From NCBI GenBank assembly GCA_964351625.1, contig CAYGOV010000002.1, positions 124,001-188,000 on the forward strand: 64,000 nt of DNA, given 5' to 3'. The number at the start of each line of letters is the position of its first letter. Position 1 is the first letter of the stretch. The translations under genes and the position numbers were made by a program. The notes under the pieces were generated by a model that saw nothing but the letters and a program-made list of their open reading frames with translations, was not told where the DNA came from and did no database searches. This stretch comes from Marinoscillum sp964351625. Lineage in GTDB: Bacteria; Bacteroidota; Bacteroidia; Cytophagales; Cyclobacteriaceae. Below, one piece after another: positions 1 through 7,874 of the stretch.

Positions 1-866
1 TGACCTTGGTTCGTGAGTTACTACCAAACTTAGCCATTGATTGTCAGTTAGTCGAGCTTGGCGCAAAGGGCTTGGAGGGTAAAAAAAATGCGATAACACT
101 CGGCGTTTCCAATGCAAAGCATGAAATCATAATCGCTACGGATGGCGATTGTAGATTGGGGATTCATTGGTTGGCTGCTTATTCAAAAGCTTTTTCAAAT
201 CAAAAAACAAAGATGACATCTGGTCCAGTCTGTATGAATGCCAAAACTTTCTTTGAGCAATTACAAGCGCTGGAGTTTTCGGCTTTGATAGGCATAGGTG
301 CTTCTACACTCTCTTCAGGCAATCCTACTATGTGTAATGGTGCCAATATGGGATATCGAAAGGCGGTTTTTGAGGAGGCAGGAGGGTATGCGGGCAATGA
401 GGGAATAGCCTCTGGAGATGATGAATTTTTATTGCAAAAAGTCTTTAAAAATCATCCTGAAGGGATTTCTTTTTTGAAAGATCGTGAAGCCTTGGTTACA
501 ACCAAAGCGAAAGTAAACCTAAAAGAACTTTTGAATCAGCGGATTAGATGGAGTAGTAAATGGAAGCACCACAAGAGTGTTTTTATTTGGATAGGTGCGA
601 TGATTGTGTTCTTCAATTATGTGTTCTTCTATGGCGCTTTGGTCTGGTCTGTTTATAATATTATTTGGTTACCTTCAGTTCTATGCGTTATTATCCTTCG
701 ATGGTTGGCGATGACTCGTTTTTTAATCAAGGCAGCCACTTTTTCGGGAATCCGATGCAGTCATTTCATGACTTTCTTCTTGGAGATTATTTACCCTGTC
801 TTCGTGCTATTCTTGGGAATAGCCTCTATTTTTGGGAAGTACTCTTGGAAAGGCCGACGTTATTAA
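1..866 (+). CDS. Family 2 glycosyltransferase, membrane-anchored (5' truncated by window edge)
   Basis: A GT-A fold family 2 glycosyltransferase whose N-terminus lies before the window; the frame is open from the left edge, so the first visible TTG is probably internal. The visible part has a DGD metal/sugar-nucleotide motif (ATDGDCRLG), a later SGDDEF acidic motif and the QRIRW (QxxRW) motif of processive-type enzymes. Three or four hydrophobic helices fill the last 100 residues, so the catalytic domain faces the cytoplasm from the inner membrane. It overlaps the next start by one base (TAATG) and heads a chain of overlapping genes. Donor and acceptor cannot be told; envelope glycan or glycolipid synthesis is an inference from the family. 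Confidence 0.85.
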   Translation, partial: TLVRELLPNLAIDCQLVELGAKGLEGKKNAITLGVSNAKHEIIIATDGDCRLGIHWLAAYSKAFSNQKTKMTSGPVCMNAKTFFEQLQALEFSALIGIGASTLSSGNPTMCNGANMGYRKAVFEEAGGYAGNEGIASGDDEFLLQKVFKNHPEGISFLKDREALVTTKAKVNLKELLNQRIRWSSKWKHHKSVFIWIGAMIVFFNYVFFYGALVWSVYNIIWLPSVLCVIILRWLAMTRFLIKAATFSGIRCSHFMTFFLEIIYPVFVLFLGIASIFGKYSWKGRRY

Positions 867-1123
867 TGAATGATGCAGAATTTGAAATATTAGACGAGTT
901 ATACTTCGTTATTTCATATACCGATTTGGTAAAAATAATAGACGGAGAAAACCAGAATCTGTCTTCCACATTAAAATCACTTTATCAAAAAGGCTGGATC
1001 AAAATTCTTTCAGATGTCGACAATGAATGGCCTTCTGAAAGTTTAGATTTTGAAATAGATCTACCTTCAGCTTTCTTTCTGATTACCAAAAAAGGTTTAC
1101 TCGCACACAACACCTCTCAATGA
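866..1123 (+). CDS. Small conserved-type protein, possibly winged-helix-like (85 aa)
   Basis: An acidic 85-residue protein. I chose ATG 866 because it overlaps the previous stop as TAATG; an in-frame upstream ATG at 665 lies inside the glycosyltransferase gene. The pattern of short helices, then the segment around SSTLKSLYQKGWIKIL and a hydrophobic strand, resembles a winged helix, but I do not recognise a family. Its stop overlaps the following phosphatase start by four bases (ATGA), so translational coupling is likely and it may act with that phosphatase. That link rests on position only. Confidence 0.7.
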   Translation: MNDAEFEILDELYFVISYTDLVKIIDGENQNLSSTLKSLYQKGWIKILSDVDNEWPSESLDFEIDLPSAFFLITKKGLLAHNTSQ

Positions 1124-2313
1124 GTCAAAAGCTTGATATAAAGGATTTGGAGCTGAATGCACTCCTCGAGATTACGCAGGCTATTAACAATAACCTTGCT
1201 GAGGAAGATCTTTTCCGCATATACAAATTCACGCTTCTGGCAGACTTGCAAGTTCGCAAATTGGCACTTTTTGTATATGACGAAGAATGGCAATGTCGAG
1301 TCAACATAGGAACTGAGACAGATTGGAATAAAGTAGGTCTACCCGAAAGATTCTCGAAGTTGGAAAAGGTGGAGGATGTTGGCACATGTGATGATGAGTT
1401 CTGCCAGTTCGAGGAGGCAATTCCTGTTTCTCACAAAAACCAATTGCTAGCTGTAATCTTCGTAGGAGGCTTTTCTGAAACTACCAAGAGTAGTGATTCC
1501 GCTTTTCTGAAGGCACTGACCAATATCATCATAGTTGCCATTGAGAATAAGAAATTAGCTAGAAAGGAACTCAAACAGGAGGCATATAGAAAAGAGCTAG
1601 AGATTGCCAAGAAGGTCCAAAACTTCCTTTTTCCTAAAGAATTACCCAATGAAGACCATCTCAAAATAGATGCAGTTTACTTACCTCATGATGATGTGGG
1701 AGGTGACTACTACGACTACCTGAAAATTGATGAAAATCGCTTCATGGTCTGTATCGCAGATGTAAGTGGCAAAGGCGTACCCGCGGCATTGTTGATGTCC
1801 AATTTTCAAGCATCACTGCGAACGCTCGTAAGAAAGACTCAGGATCTTCAAGAGATAGTTAGCGAGTTGAATCACCTGATAATGCAAAGTGGAAATGGTG
1901 AGCATTTTATTACATTCTTTTTGGGAATGTATGACTACAGCCAAGCCACTTTCGAGTATGTTAATTGTGGTCATAATCCGCTTTATATCCGTACTAAAGA
2001 TGAACTCATCGAACTAAATCGAGGTACCACAATTCTTGGGATGTTTGATCCATTGCCCTTTCTGGAAACGGTGGAATTGACCGATTTAAGAGAATTTATA
2101 TTTTTCGCTTACACAGATGGACTTACAGAATCTGCCAATGCTTCGGATGAGCAATTTGGGGAAGAAGGATTTTTATCGATTTTAGAAAAGGGCATTCCTG
2201 AGAGCAATCCTAATTTTCACAGAGAGATTTTTGAACGGCTGGATGCTTTCCGTGAGGATACCCCTTACAGAGACGATATTACCATGCTTTCGTGCTTGGT
2301 TCGTAATGTATGA
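1120..2313 (+). CDS. GAF-like sensor plus SpoIIE/PP2C serine phosphatase
   Basis: A 397-residue protein with a GAF-like N-terminal region (about 10-150), a short charged linker helix (about 150-175) and a SpoIIE-type PP2C phosphatase domain (about 185-395). The metal-binding motifs are visible: GGDYYDY, ADVSGKGVPAALLM, YTDGLTES and RDDITML. Such RsbU/SpoIIE enzymes usually dephosphorylate anti-anti-sigma (STAS) proteins in partner-switching pathways, but no STAS or HPK-like partner gene is visible in this window. It sits between two genes with which it shares ATGA overlaps. Its signal and target are unknown. Confidence 0.92.
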   Translation: MSQKLDIKDLELNALLEITQAINNNLAEEDLFRIYKFTLLADLQVRKLALFVYDEEWQCRVNIGTETDWNKVGLPERFSKLEKVEDVGTCDDEFCQFEEAIPVSHKNQLLAVIFVGGFSETTKSSDSAFLKALTNIIIVAIENKKLARKELKQEAYRKELEIAKKVQNFLFPKELPNEDHLKIDAVYLPHDDVGGDYYDYLKIDENRFMVCIADVSGKGVPAALLMSNFQASLRTLVRKTQDLQEIVSELNHLIMQSGNGEHFITFFLGMYDYSQATFEYVNCGHNPLYIRTKDELIELNRGTTILGMFDPLPFLETVELTDLREFIFFAYTDGLTESANASDEQFGEEGFLSILEKGIPESNPNFHREIFERLDAFREDTPYRDDITMLSCLVRNV

Positions 2314-2957
2314 ACACGTTCTATCACAAGACTCCATCAATTTTGAAGTGGATTTATCCTTTATCGTTATGGAATGTGGATACAAAAGAACGTATCATTT
2401 ATCTCACTTTTGATGATGGGCCCACGCCTGAAGTGACAGATTATGTTTTGGATTTGTTAAATGAATATGGCGCGAAGGCTACTTTCTTTTGTATTGGCAA
2501 TCAAATCGAAAAAGAAGGAGGCCTCACTCAAAAGATTATTCAAAATGGTCATCAAATAGGAAATCATACTTTCAACCATGAGCGTGGTTGGGATGTGACT
2601 CTTCAGAAATATCTTGATAGTGTAGCTCAGACAGAAAAATCATTGGCGAAGTTCGGTTTAAAAAGCACCATGTTTCGTGCTCCATACGGTAGGATGACTT
2701 TCAGTCAATACCGAAAGCTGCATTCTCTAGGCTATCAAATTGCCTATTGGTCTCATATTTCTCGAGATTATGAAAAAGATTTAGATATAACTAAAGCTAT
2801 AAAAGCTTTGAGCAAAGCCAAGGAAGGCTCAATTTTGCTTTTTCACGATAGTAAAAAGGCTTTTCCAAATCTCATTTTGATACTCCCGAAAATACTTGAG
2901 CACTTTCAAAGCCAAGGATATTCATTTCAATCATTACCTATCAATCATGCTAGTTGA
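2310..2957 (+). CDS. Polysaccharide deacetylase (CE4/NodB family)
   Basis: A 215-residue NodB-homology domain protein. Carbohydrate esterase family 4 motifs are present in order: TFDDGP (catalytic and metal Asp), NHTFNH (metal His pair), RAPYG, and a C-terminal LLFHDS. It removes N- or O-acetyl groups from a polysaccharide such as chitooligosaccharide, peptidoglycan or an exopolysaccharide, using a divalent metal. No classic signal peptide is seen, which is unusual for an extracellular enzyme and may mean that a lipid-linked or cytoplasmic substrate is used. A glycosyltransferase is two genes upstream, so both could serve the same glycan. Confidence 0.9.
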   Translation: MNTFYHKTPSILKWIYPLSLWNVDTKERIIYLTFDDGPTPEVTDYVLDLLNEYGAKATFFCIGNQIEKEGGLTQKIIQNGHQIGNHTFNHERGWDVTLQKYLDSVAQTEKSLAKFGLKSTMFRAPYGRMTFSQYRKLHSLGYQIAYWSHISRDYEKDLDITKAIKALSKAKEGSILLFHDSKKAFPNLILILPKILEHFQSQGYSFQSLPINHAS

Positions 2958-3714
2958 TTCCCACGCACATATTTATACAGAAGAATTTAAAGAAGATTTA
3001 AGTGAGGTGCTCTCTAGAGCGACTGAACAAGGTGTAGAAAAAATATTCATGCCAAACATTGATCATGAGTCAATCGATCCAATGATGGAAGTGGCAAATA
3101 AATATCCCGAATTCTGTATACCCATGATGGGATTACATCCATGTTATGTAAAAAGGGGTTTTGAACAACATTTATATGAAGTTGAGAATTATTTAAAATC
3201 GGGTGATTTCTGTGCGGTAGGAGAGATAGGGACAGATCTTTATTGGGACAAGACCTTATTTGAATATCAAAAGGAGGCTTTCAAAGTTCAATGCGAATTT
3301 GGACTGAAGTTTAATTTACCTGTGGTCGTACATTGCCGCGAGTCTATTGATGAGACCATTGCACTGGTAAAACCATTCTCCGAACGAGGATTAGTTGGTG
3401 TTTTTCATTGTTTTTCCGGCTCACTAGCGCAAGCCAAAGAAGTCATTTCATTAAATTTTAAACTAGGGATAGGAGGGGTGGTCACTTTCAAAAATGGAGG
3501 ATTGGAGCCTGTAATAGAAAATATAGGTCTTGAACACCTTTTGCTAGAGACAGATAGCCCATACCTTGCTCCTAAACCAAATCGGGGAAAAAGAAATGAA
3601 CCCGCTTACTTGGTGAACATTGCAAAAAGGATAGCGGAGATCAATCATGAAGATGTCCTAAAAATTCGAGAAATTACCTCACAAAACTCACTGAGTCTTT
3701 TCGTAGCAAAATGA
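2947..3714 (+). CDS. tatD: TatD family metal-dependent hydrolase / DNase
   Basis: A TIM-barrel amidohydrolase of 255 residues. I start it at ATG 2947 so that the protein begins MLVDSHAH, the usual TatD N-terminus; this gives an 11-base overlap with the deacetylase gene. Metal-binding signatures are all present: DSHAH, GLHPCYV, GEIGTD, VVHCRES, VFHCFSGS and ETDSPYLAP. Family members are 3'-5' DNases or related phosphodiesterases linked to DNA repair. It shares an ATGA overlap with the asparaginase gene that follows. Confidence 0.93.
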   Translation: MLVDSHAHIYTEEFKEDLSEVLSRATEQGVEKIFMPNIDHESIDPMMEVANKYPEFCIPMMGLHPCYVKRGFEQHLYEVENYLKSGDFCAVGEIGTDLYWDKTLFEYQKEAFKVQCEFGLKFNLPVVVHCRESIDETIALVKPFSERGLVGVFHCFSGSLAQAKEVISLNFKLGIGGVVTFKNGGLEPVIENIGLEHLLLETDSPYLAPKPNRGKRNEPAYLVNIAKRIAEINHEDVLKIREITSQNSLSLFVAK

Positions 3715-4778
3715 ATTATAAGATTGTCAATATACGTACCACAGCCACTGTTGATCCGACTGATTCTGTTTTGATCATTTACACAGGTGGTACTTTTGGT
3801 ATGATTTACGATGATACCGGCGCGCTTACCCCATTCAATTTTGGGCGTGTGATTGATTTAATTCCTGAATTGAAAGGATTGGAGTTAAGACTTACAGTCA
3901 TTTCATTTCCAGAGCCAAGAGACTCCTCCAACATGGGCGCTCAAGATTGGGAAGATATGGCCTATATCATTTATGAAAACTATGCACAATATGATGGGTT
4001 TGTGATTTTACATGGTACCGATACAATGGCCTATAGTGCGTCAGCATTGAGTTTTATGCTGAGTGGTTTGAGTAAGCCAGTGATTCTTACGGGTGCTCAG
4101 ATACCAATCGGGATGATCCGTTCCGATGCTAGGGAAAATTTAATTACGGCTATTCAGATTGCTTCTGCAAAAGAGAATGGTAAGCCACTAGTCAATGAGG
4201 TGTGTATTTATTTCAACTATTTTTTACTCAGAGGTAATCGAGCTCAAAAAATTCGGAGCAGTACTTTTGCGGCGTTTCAATCAAAGAATTATCCGTTTCT
4301 TGCAGAATCTGGCATTGATATCGAGTATCGGCGAAACTATATGGCGCCCTATAATGCAAAGAGCAAATTACAGATTAAGAGAGGCTTTGAAGAAAATGTA
4401 GCTATTCTTAAGATTTTCCCTGGAATTAATGAAGCTGTCGTAAAATCCTTTTTTTCTATAAAAGGATTGAAAGGGATTGTATTAGAGACTTATGGATCTG
4501 GGAATACCATGAATTTTCCTTGGTTTTTGAAAATCATTCAAAAGGCAATCGAAAAGGGAATGATTGTTTTCAATGTGAGTCAATGCAGTGGTGGCGAAGT
4601 AATTCAGGGCCGATACGAAACAAGTAAACGTCTTGATGAGATAGGTGTTCTCAGCGGAGGAGATATCACGACAGAAGCAGCTATTACTAAGTTGATGTTT
4701 TTACTAGGGACAGAAAAGTCACGTGATAAAATCAATAAAAAACTGATCTCTCCGTTAAACGGGGAGATGGATGACTGA
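3711..4778 (+). CDS. ansA: Type I L-asparaginase (cytoplasmic)
   Basis: Hydrolyses L-asparagine to aspartate and ammonia. The 355-residue protein has the two threonine motifs (YTGGTFG with T25, and HGTDTMAYSA with T103-D104) and a lysine in SKPVILTGAQ (K122), giving the Thr-Thr-Asp-Lys catalytic set. There is no signal peptide, matching the cytoplasmic type I group. It is the last gene of the overlapping chain that starts at the left edge; the next gene is a tRNA. Assignment to the family is firm; substrate preference between Asn and Gln cannot be seen. Confidence 0.93.
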   Translation: MNYKIVNIRTTATVDPTDSVLIIYTGGTFGMIYDDTGALTPFNFGRVIDLIPELKGLELRLTVISFPEPRDSSNMGAQDWEDMAYIIYENYAQYDGFVILHGTDTMAYSASALSFMLSGLSKPVILTGAQIPIGMIRSDARENLITAIQIASAKENGKPLVNEVCIYFNYFLLRGNRAQKIRSSTFAAFQSKNYPFLAESGIDIEYRRNYMAPYNAKSKLQIKRGFEENVAILKIFPGINEAVVKSFFSIKGLKGIVLETYGSGNTMNFPWFLKIIQKAIEKGMIVFNVSQCSGGEVIQGRYETSKRLDEIGVLSGGDITTEAAITKLMFLLGTEKSRDKINKKLISPLNGEMDD

Positions 4779-4863
4779 AAGTCACCTATTTGCGTTCTTT
4801 TATTTGCATAAGCTTATTTTTCTTGATTTATTTGTCGCCCTAGTTAAATAGTCGGGAAAACTA

Positions 4864-4950
4864 GGAGAGGTGGCCGAGTGGCTGAAGGCGCACGCTTGGA
4901 AAGCGTGTATACTTTTACGAGTATCGAGGGTTCGAATCCCTCTCTCTCCG
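4864..4950 (+). tRNA. tRNA-Ser (anticodon GGA)
   Basis: An 87-nt class II tRNA. The acceptor stem pairs 4864-4870 with 4943-4949, the anticodon stem CACGC/GCGTG encloses a loop with anticodon GGA, a long variable arm follows, and the T arm GAGGG-TTCGAAT-CCCTC is perfect. G4950 is the discriminator; CCA is not encoded. It reads UCC and UCU serine codons. Confidence 0.96.
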
Positions 4951-5022
4951 CGAGTTCTTGAATTATTAATATATTTACTCAAAAAACGAAAATAAAACTT
5001 AACCGAGACTACCAAACGAATT

Positions 5023-5853
5023 ATGAAACAGTTATTTACTCTTTTGATGTTAGCAGGTGTATTCACCTTATCCTCAGTGAATGTATACGCTCAGGAAAGT
5101 GCTGATGAAGCTACAACCACAGATACTGTGGCCATTGAAGAAGCTCCTGTAGAGGAAGCACCAACACCAGCAGTTGTTGCAGAAATAGTTGAACCAGAGG
5201 AAGAAGAATCTGAAGCAACTTTTCATCAAGTAGTTAAGGAACAATTCATTGATGGAGGCCCTTCATTCATGGGTATTGTTCTTTTATGTTTGATCCTCGG
5301 TTTAGCCGTAGCTATAGAGAGAATCATTCATTTGAACCTTGCTACTACAAACGTTAAGAAACTTTTGTCTAGTGTAGAATCTTCACTTTCATCTGGAGGT
5401 GTAGAGGCAGCTAAAGAAGTTTGTAAAAACACAAGAGGTCCAGTGGCATCTATCTTTGTACAAGGAATGATGAGAATGTCAGAAGGTATTGAAATGGTTG
5501 AAAAATCAATTATTGCTTACGGTTCTGTAGAAATGGGAAAACTTGAAAGAGGAATGGTTTGGATTTCCTTGTTTATCTCTCTTGCCCCAATGCTTGGTTT
5601 CATGGGAACTGTAATAGGTATGATTGGAGCATTTGATGCGATTGCTGAGGCAGGTGATGTTTCTCCTTCACTTGTGGCAGGCGGTATCAAAGTAGCTCTT
5701 TTGACGACAGTTGCTGGTCTTATCGTTGCGGTAATCCTTCAATTGTTTTACAACTACTTAGTTTCAAAGATTGATTCTTTGGTGAACAGTATGGAAGATG
5801 CTTCTATCTCTTTGGTAGACATACTTGTTAAGCACAATCTTTCTTCTAAATAA
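5023..5853 (+). CDS. exbB: MotA/TolQ/ExbB proton channel family protein with signal peptide
   Basis: A 276-residue inner-membrane protein of the ExbB/TolQ family, the channel part of a motor that couples proton flow to work at the outer membrane. It begins with a cleavable signal (cleavage near VYAQE) and an acidic Glu/Ala/Pro/Thr-rich periplasmic stretch (about 24-65), then a first membrane helix near 80-100. The diagnostic paired helices lie near 175-245 (SLAPMLGFMGTVIGMI and LLTTVAGLIVAVI). The extended N-terminus is common in Bacteroidota ExbB. It leads a four-gene cluster with two ExbD proteins; no tonB gene is adjacent. Confidence 0.93.
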   Translation: MKQLFTLLMLAGVFTLSSVNVYAQESADEATTTDTVAIEEAPVEEAPTPAVVAEIVEPEEEESEATFHQVVKEQFIDGGPSFMGIVLLCLILGLAVAIERIIHLNLATTNVKKLLSSVESSLSSGGVEAAKEVCKNTRGPVASIFVQGMMRMSEGIEMVEKSIIAYGSVEMGKLERGMVWISLFISLAPMLGFMGTVIGMIGAFDAIAEAGDVSPSLVAGGIKVALLTTVAGLIVAVILQLFYNYLVSKIDSLVNSMEDASISLVDILVKHNLSSK

Positions 5854-5868
5854 TAAACCAAAAGAACT

Positions 5869-6180
5869 ATGGATATTATAGATGTAGGATTATTCCTGAG
5901 TTACATATTGATTTTGGTCTGTGCACTAGCAGCGGTACTTATTCCGCTGGCTCAGTCTTTTGGCGATCCAAAATCACTGGTAAAATCAGGTCTTGGAGTT
6001 GGTGCCTTAGTAGTAGTTTTTCTTATCAGCTATCTAGTAGCTGGAAGTGAAACAAATGGTGCTGATATCACAGAAGGAACATCGAAGCTCGTAGGTGCGG
6101 GCATTATTTCGATGTATATTTTCTTCTTTTTAGCACTGGGAGGTATCGTTTATACGGAAATTTCTAAATTTTTAAAATAA
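5869..6180 (+). CDS. Small membrane protein of the ExbB/ExbD cluster (103 aa)
   Basis: A 103-residue protein made almost entirely of three hydrophobic helices (about 7-28, 42-60 and 75-98), with no motif I recognise. It lies 15 bp after exbB and its stop overlaps the next exbD start (TAATG), so it is almost certainly co-translated with the motor genes. An accessory subunit of the ExbB-ExbD complex is the natural guess from position; there is no direct evidence for its function. Confidence 0.8.
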   Translation: MDIIDVGLFLSYILILVCALAAVLIPLAQSFGDPKSLVKSGLGVGALVVVFLISYLVAGSETNGADITEGTSKLVGAGIISMYIFFFLALGGIVYTEISKFLK

Positions 6181-6812
6181 TGCCTAGAGGTAAAAAACGA
6201 CCACTACCTGAAGTAAGCTCCGGGTCAATGGCGGACATAGCCTTTCTTTTGCTCATTTTCTTTTTGGTGACTACCACTATAGCGAATGACAAAGGGATTA
6301 CGCTTCTCTTGCCTCCGAAACCGGATCCAAATGAGCCACCACCTGAGGTGACTAAGAACGACAAGAATATTTTCAAAATATTAGCAAACTCGAACGATCA
6401 ATTGTTAATTGAGGATGAGCCTTACAAAGAATCAATGACTCAATTGAAATCTGATGTAAAGGAGTTTATTTTGAACTTTGGAGATCCAGGAGAGGAGGGA
6501 ATTCAAGTCTATAATAGTTTGCCTTCACATATGAAAGCCGATATTAATAGATTCGGTAAGAGAACTGATTCTTCAGATGATCCTACAGAATGTGTGATTT
6601 CATTTAAAGCTGCACGTGGTACTAGTTATGAACTATACATAGACGTGCTAGATGCTGTGAATGGAGCGTATAATGAAATCTACGCAGGTCGTGTTGGTAT
6701 TTCTGTAGAAGAGTGGCTTGCACTTGATAAGGATGATGATATTCAAAAGGATATGTATACACGGGCAAGAGCTAATATCCCTAGGGCGATATCAATTGCT
6801 GAACCAGATTAA
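6180..6812 (+). CDS. exbD: ExbD/TolR-type biopolymer transport protein (long form)
   Basis: An ExbD/TolR family protein with one N-terminal membrane helix carrying the proton-relaying Asp (D19 in SMADIAFLLLIFF), a proline-rich hinge (PPKPDPNEPPPE) and a periplasmic domain. At 210 residues it is clearly longer than the usual 130-150, because the periplasmic part has an insertion around residues 90-190. In the complex, ExbD transmits proton-driven movement to a TonB-like protein or the cell wall. It is translationally coupled to the small membrane protein upstream. Confidence 0.9.
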   Translation: MPRGKKRPLPEVSSGSMADIAFLLLIFFLVTTTIANDKGITLLLPPKPDPNEPPPEVTKNDKNIFKILANSNDQLLIEDEPYKESMTQLKSDVKEFILNFGDPGEEGIQVYNSLPSHMKADINRFGKRTDSSDDPTECVISFKAARGTSYELYIDVLDAVNGAYNEIYAGRVGISVEEWLALDKDDDIQKDMYTRARANIPRAISIAEPD

Positions 6813-6824
6813 TTTAATAAGACA

Positions 6825-7286
6825 ATGGCAAAATTTAAGAAAAGTTCAGGAACTCAGCAGGAAATACCTACAGCGGCATTACCTGATATTATTTTCATGC
6901 TTTTGTTTTTCTTCATGGTGACTACTGTGATGAGAGAGACTGATATCATGGTAAAGCAGCAGTTGCCAAGAGCGACTCAATTGACTAAAATCGAAAGGAA
7001 ATCTCTTGTAAGCTATGTTTATATAGGAGAGCCTAAGAATACAAATCAGTATGGCGATGAACCTAAGATTCAGACCAATGATGTATTTGTTGATGTATCA
7101 GAGATCGTACAGTTTGTAAGTCAAGAGAAGGATAAATTGTCTGAGGTAGAACGTGATCAAATCACTATGTCTATGAAAGTAGATGTAGATGTGAAGATGG
7201 GTATTGTCTCAGATGTTCAGCAAGAGTTCAGAGAAGCGAATGCTAGAAAAGTACTTTATAGCTCTGTTAGAAGAGCAGAGGATTGA
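6825..7286 (+). CDS. exbD: ExbD/TolR-type biopolymer transport protein (second copy)
   Basis: A second ExbD of 153 residues, with D21 in the helix ALPDIIFMLLFFFMVTTV as the conserved proton-binding residue. Having two non-identical ExbD genes after one ExbB is a known Bacteroidota arrangement and suggests a heteromeric stator. It starts 12 bp after the first exbD and is followed by a strong intrinsic terminator, which closes the operon. Confidence 0.92.
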   Translation: MAKFKKSSGTQQEIPTAALPDIIFMLLFFFMVTTVMRETDIMVKQQLPRATQLTKIERKSLVSYVYIGEPKNTNQYGDEPKIQTNDVFVDVSEIVQFVSQEKDKLSEVERDQITMSMKVDVDVKMGIVSDVQQEFREANARKVLYSSVRRAED

Positions 7287-7307
7287 TTGAATCCGTATAG
7301 AAATAGA

Positions 7308-7340
7308 AAAGGTTTAAGTTTTACTTAGACCTTTTTTTTT
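7308..7340 (+). terminator. Intrinsic terminator of the exbB-exbD operon
   Basis: A 12-bp stem (7308-7319 with 7323-7334, one G-U pair) with a 3-nt loop is followed by a run of T to 7340. It lies between the last exbD and the convergent smpB. Confidence 0.88.
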
Positions 7341-7390
7341 GCTTATTTGTTCCTTCCTGAAATTTCGTTAAACTAGGATGTATGAAGGTT

Positions 7391-7858
7391 TTAAAATTTC
7401 ATCCTACTTAACTCCCTGTCTTGATCTTTCTTCTTGATACTGTCGCGTTTATCAAAAAGTTTCTTTCCTCTCGCTACTGCTATTTCAAGCTTTGCAAATC
7501 CTCGAGATGTGATATAAACCTTGGTAGGGACAATTGTCAAACCCTTTTCTTCTGTTTTTGTCCTAATTTTTTCAATCTCACTTTTGTGTAGAAGAAGTTT
7601 TCTCTCACGCGTAAGTTCATGGTTTGCGAAAGAACTGTTGGTGTATTGGGAAATACTCATTCCTTTAATATAAACCTGATCATTTTTAATAAAGCAATAG
7701 GCTTCTTGAACGCTCGCCTTGCCTTCTCTCAGTGCTTTTATTTCTGTTCCTACGAGGACCATCCCTGCTTCGTACTTGTCCAAAAATTCGTATTCATAGC
7801 TTGCCTTCTTATTACGGATAGAAATATTATTTGAAAATCGCGGATTACTTTTATTCAT
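7391..7858 (-). CDS. smpB: SsrA-binding protein SmpB
   Basis: SmpB binds tmRNA and is essential for rescuing stalled ribosomes by trans-translation. The 155-residue protein has the family features: NKKASYEYEFLDKYEAG, GTEIKALREGKAS, the HELTRERKLLLHK segment and a basic C-terminal tail (KKKDQDRELSRMKF) that enters the mRNA channel. It follows tsaD on the same strand by 16 bp and is probably co-transcribed with it. Confidence 0.96.
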   Translation of the reverse strand: MNKSNPRFSNNISIRNKKASYEYEFLDKYEAGMVLVGTEIKALREGKASVQEAYCFIKNDQVYIKGMSISQYTNSSFANHELTRERKLLLHKSEIEKIRTKTEEKGLTIVPTKVYITSRGFAKLEIAVARGKKLFDKRDSIKKKDQDRELSRMKF

Positions 7859-7874
7859 AATTTTTGATGGTTCT

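Noticed and set aside
665..865. Upstream extension of the 85-residue protein to an ATG at 665
   Set aside because: It lies inside the glycosyltransferase gene in another frame; ATG 866 has the natural TAATG coupling.
4444..4468. Inverted repeat AATCCTTTT/AAAAGGATT inside the asparaginase gene
   Set aside because: No T-run follows and it is within ordinary coding sequence; likely chance in AT-rich DNA.
4800..5066. Leftward open frame of 88 codons
   Set aside because: It crosses the tRNA-Ser gene and the start of exbB; it has no coding features.
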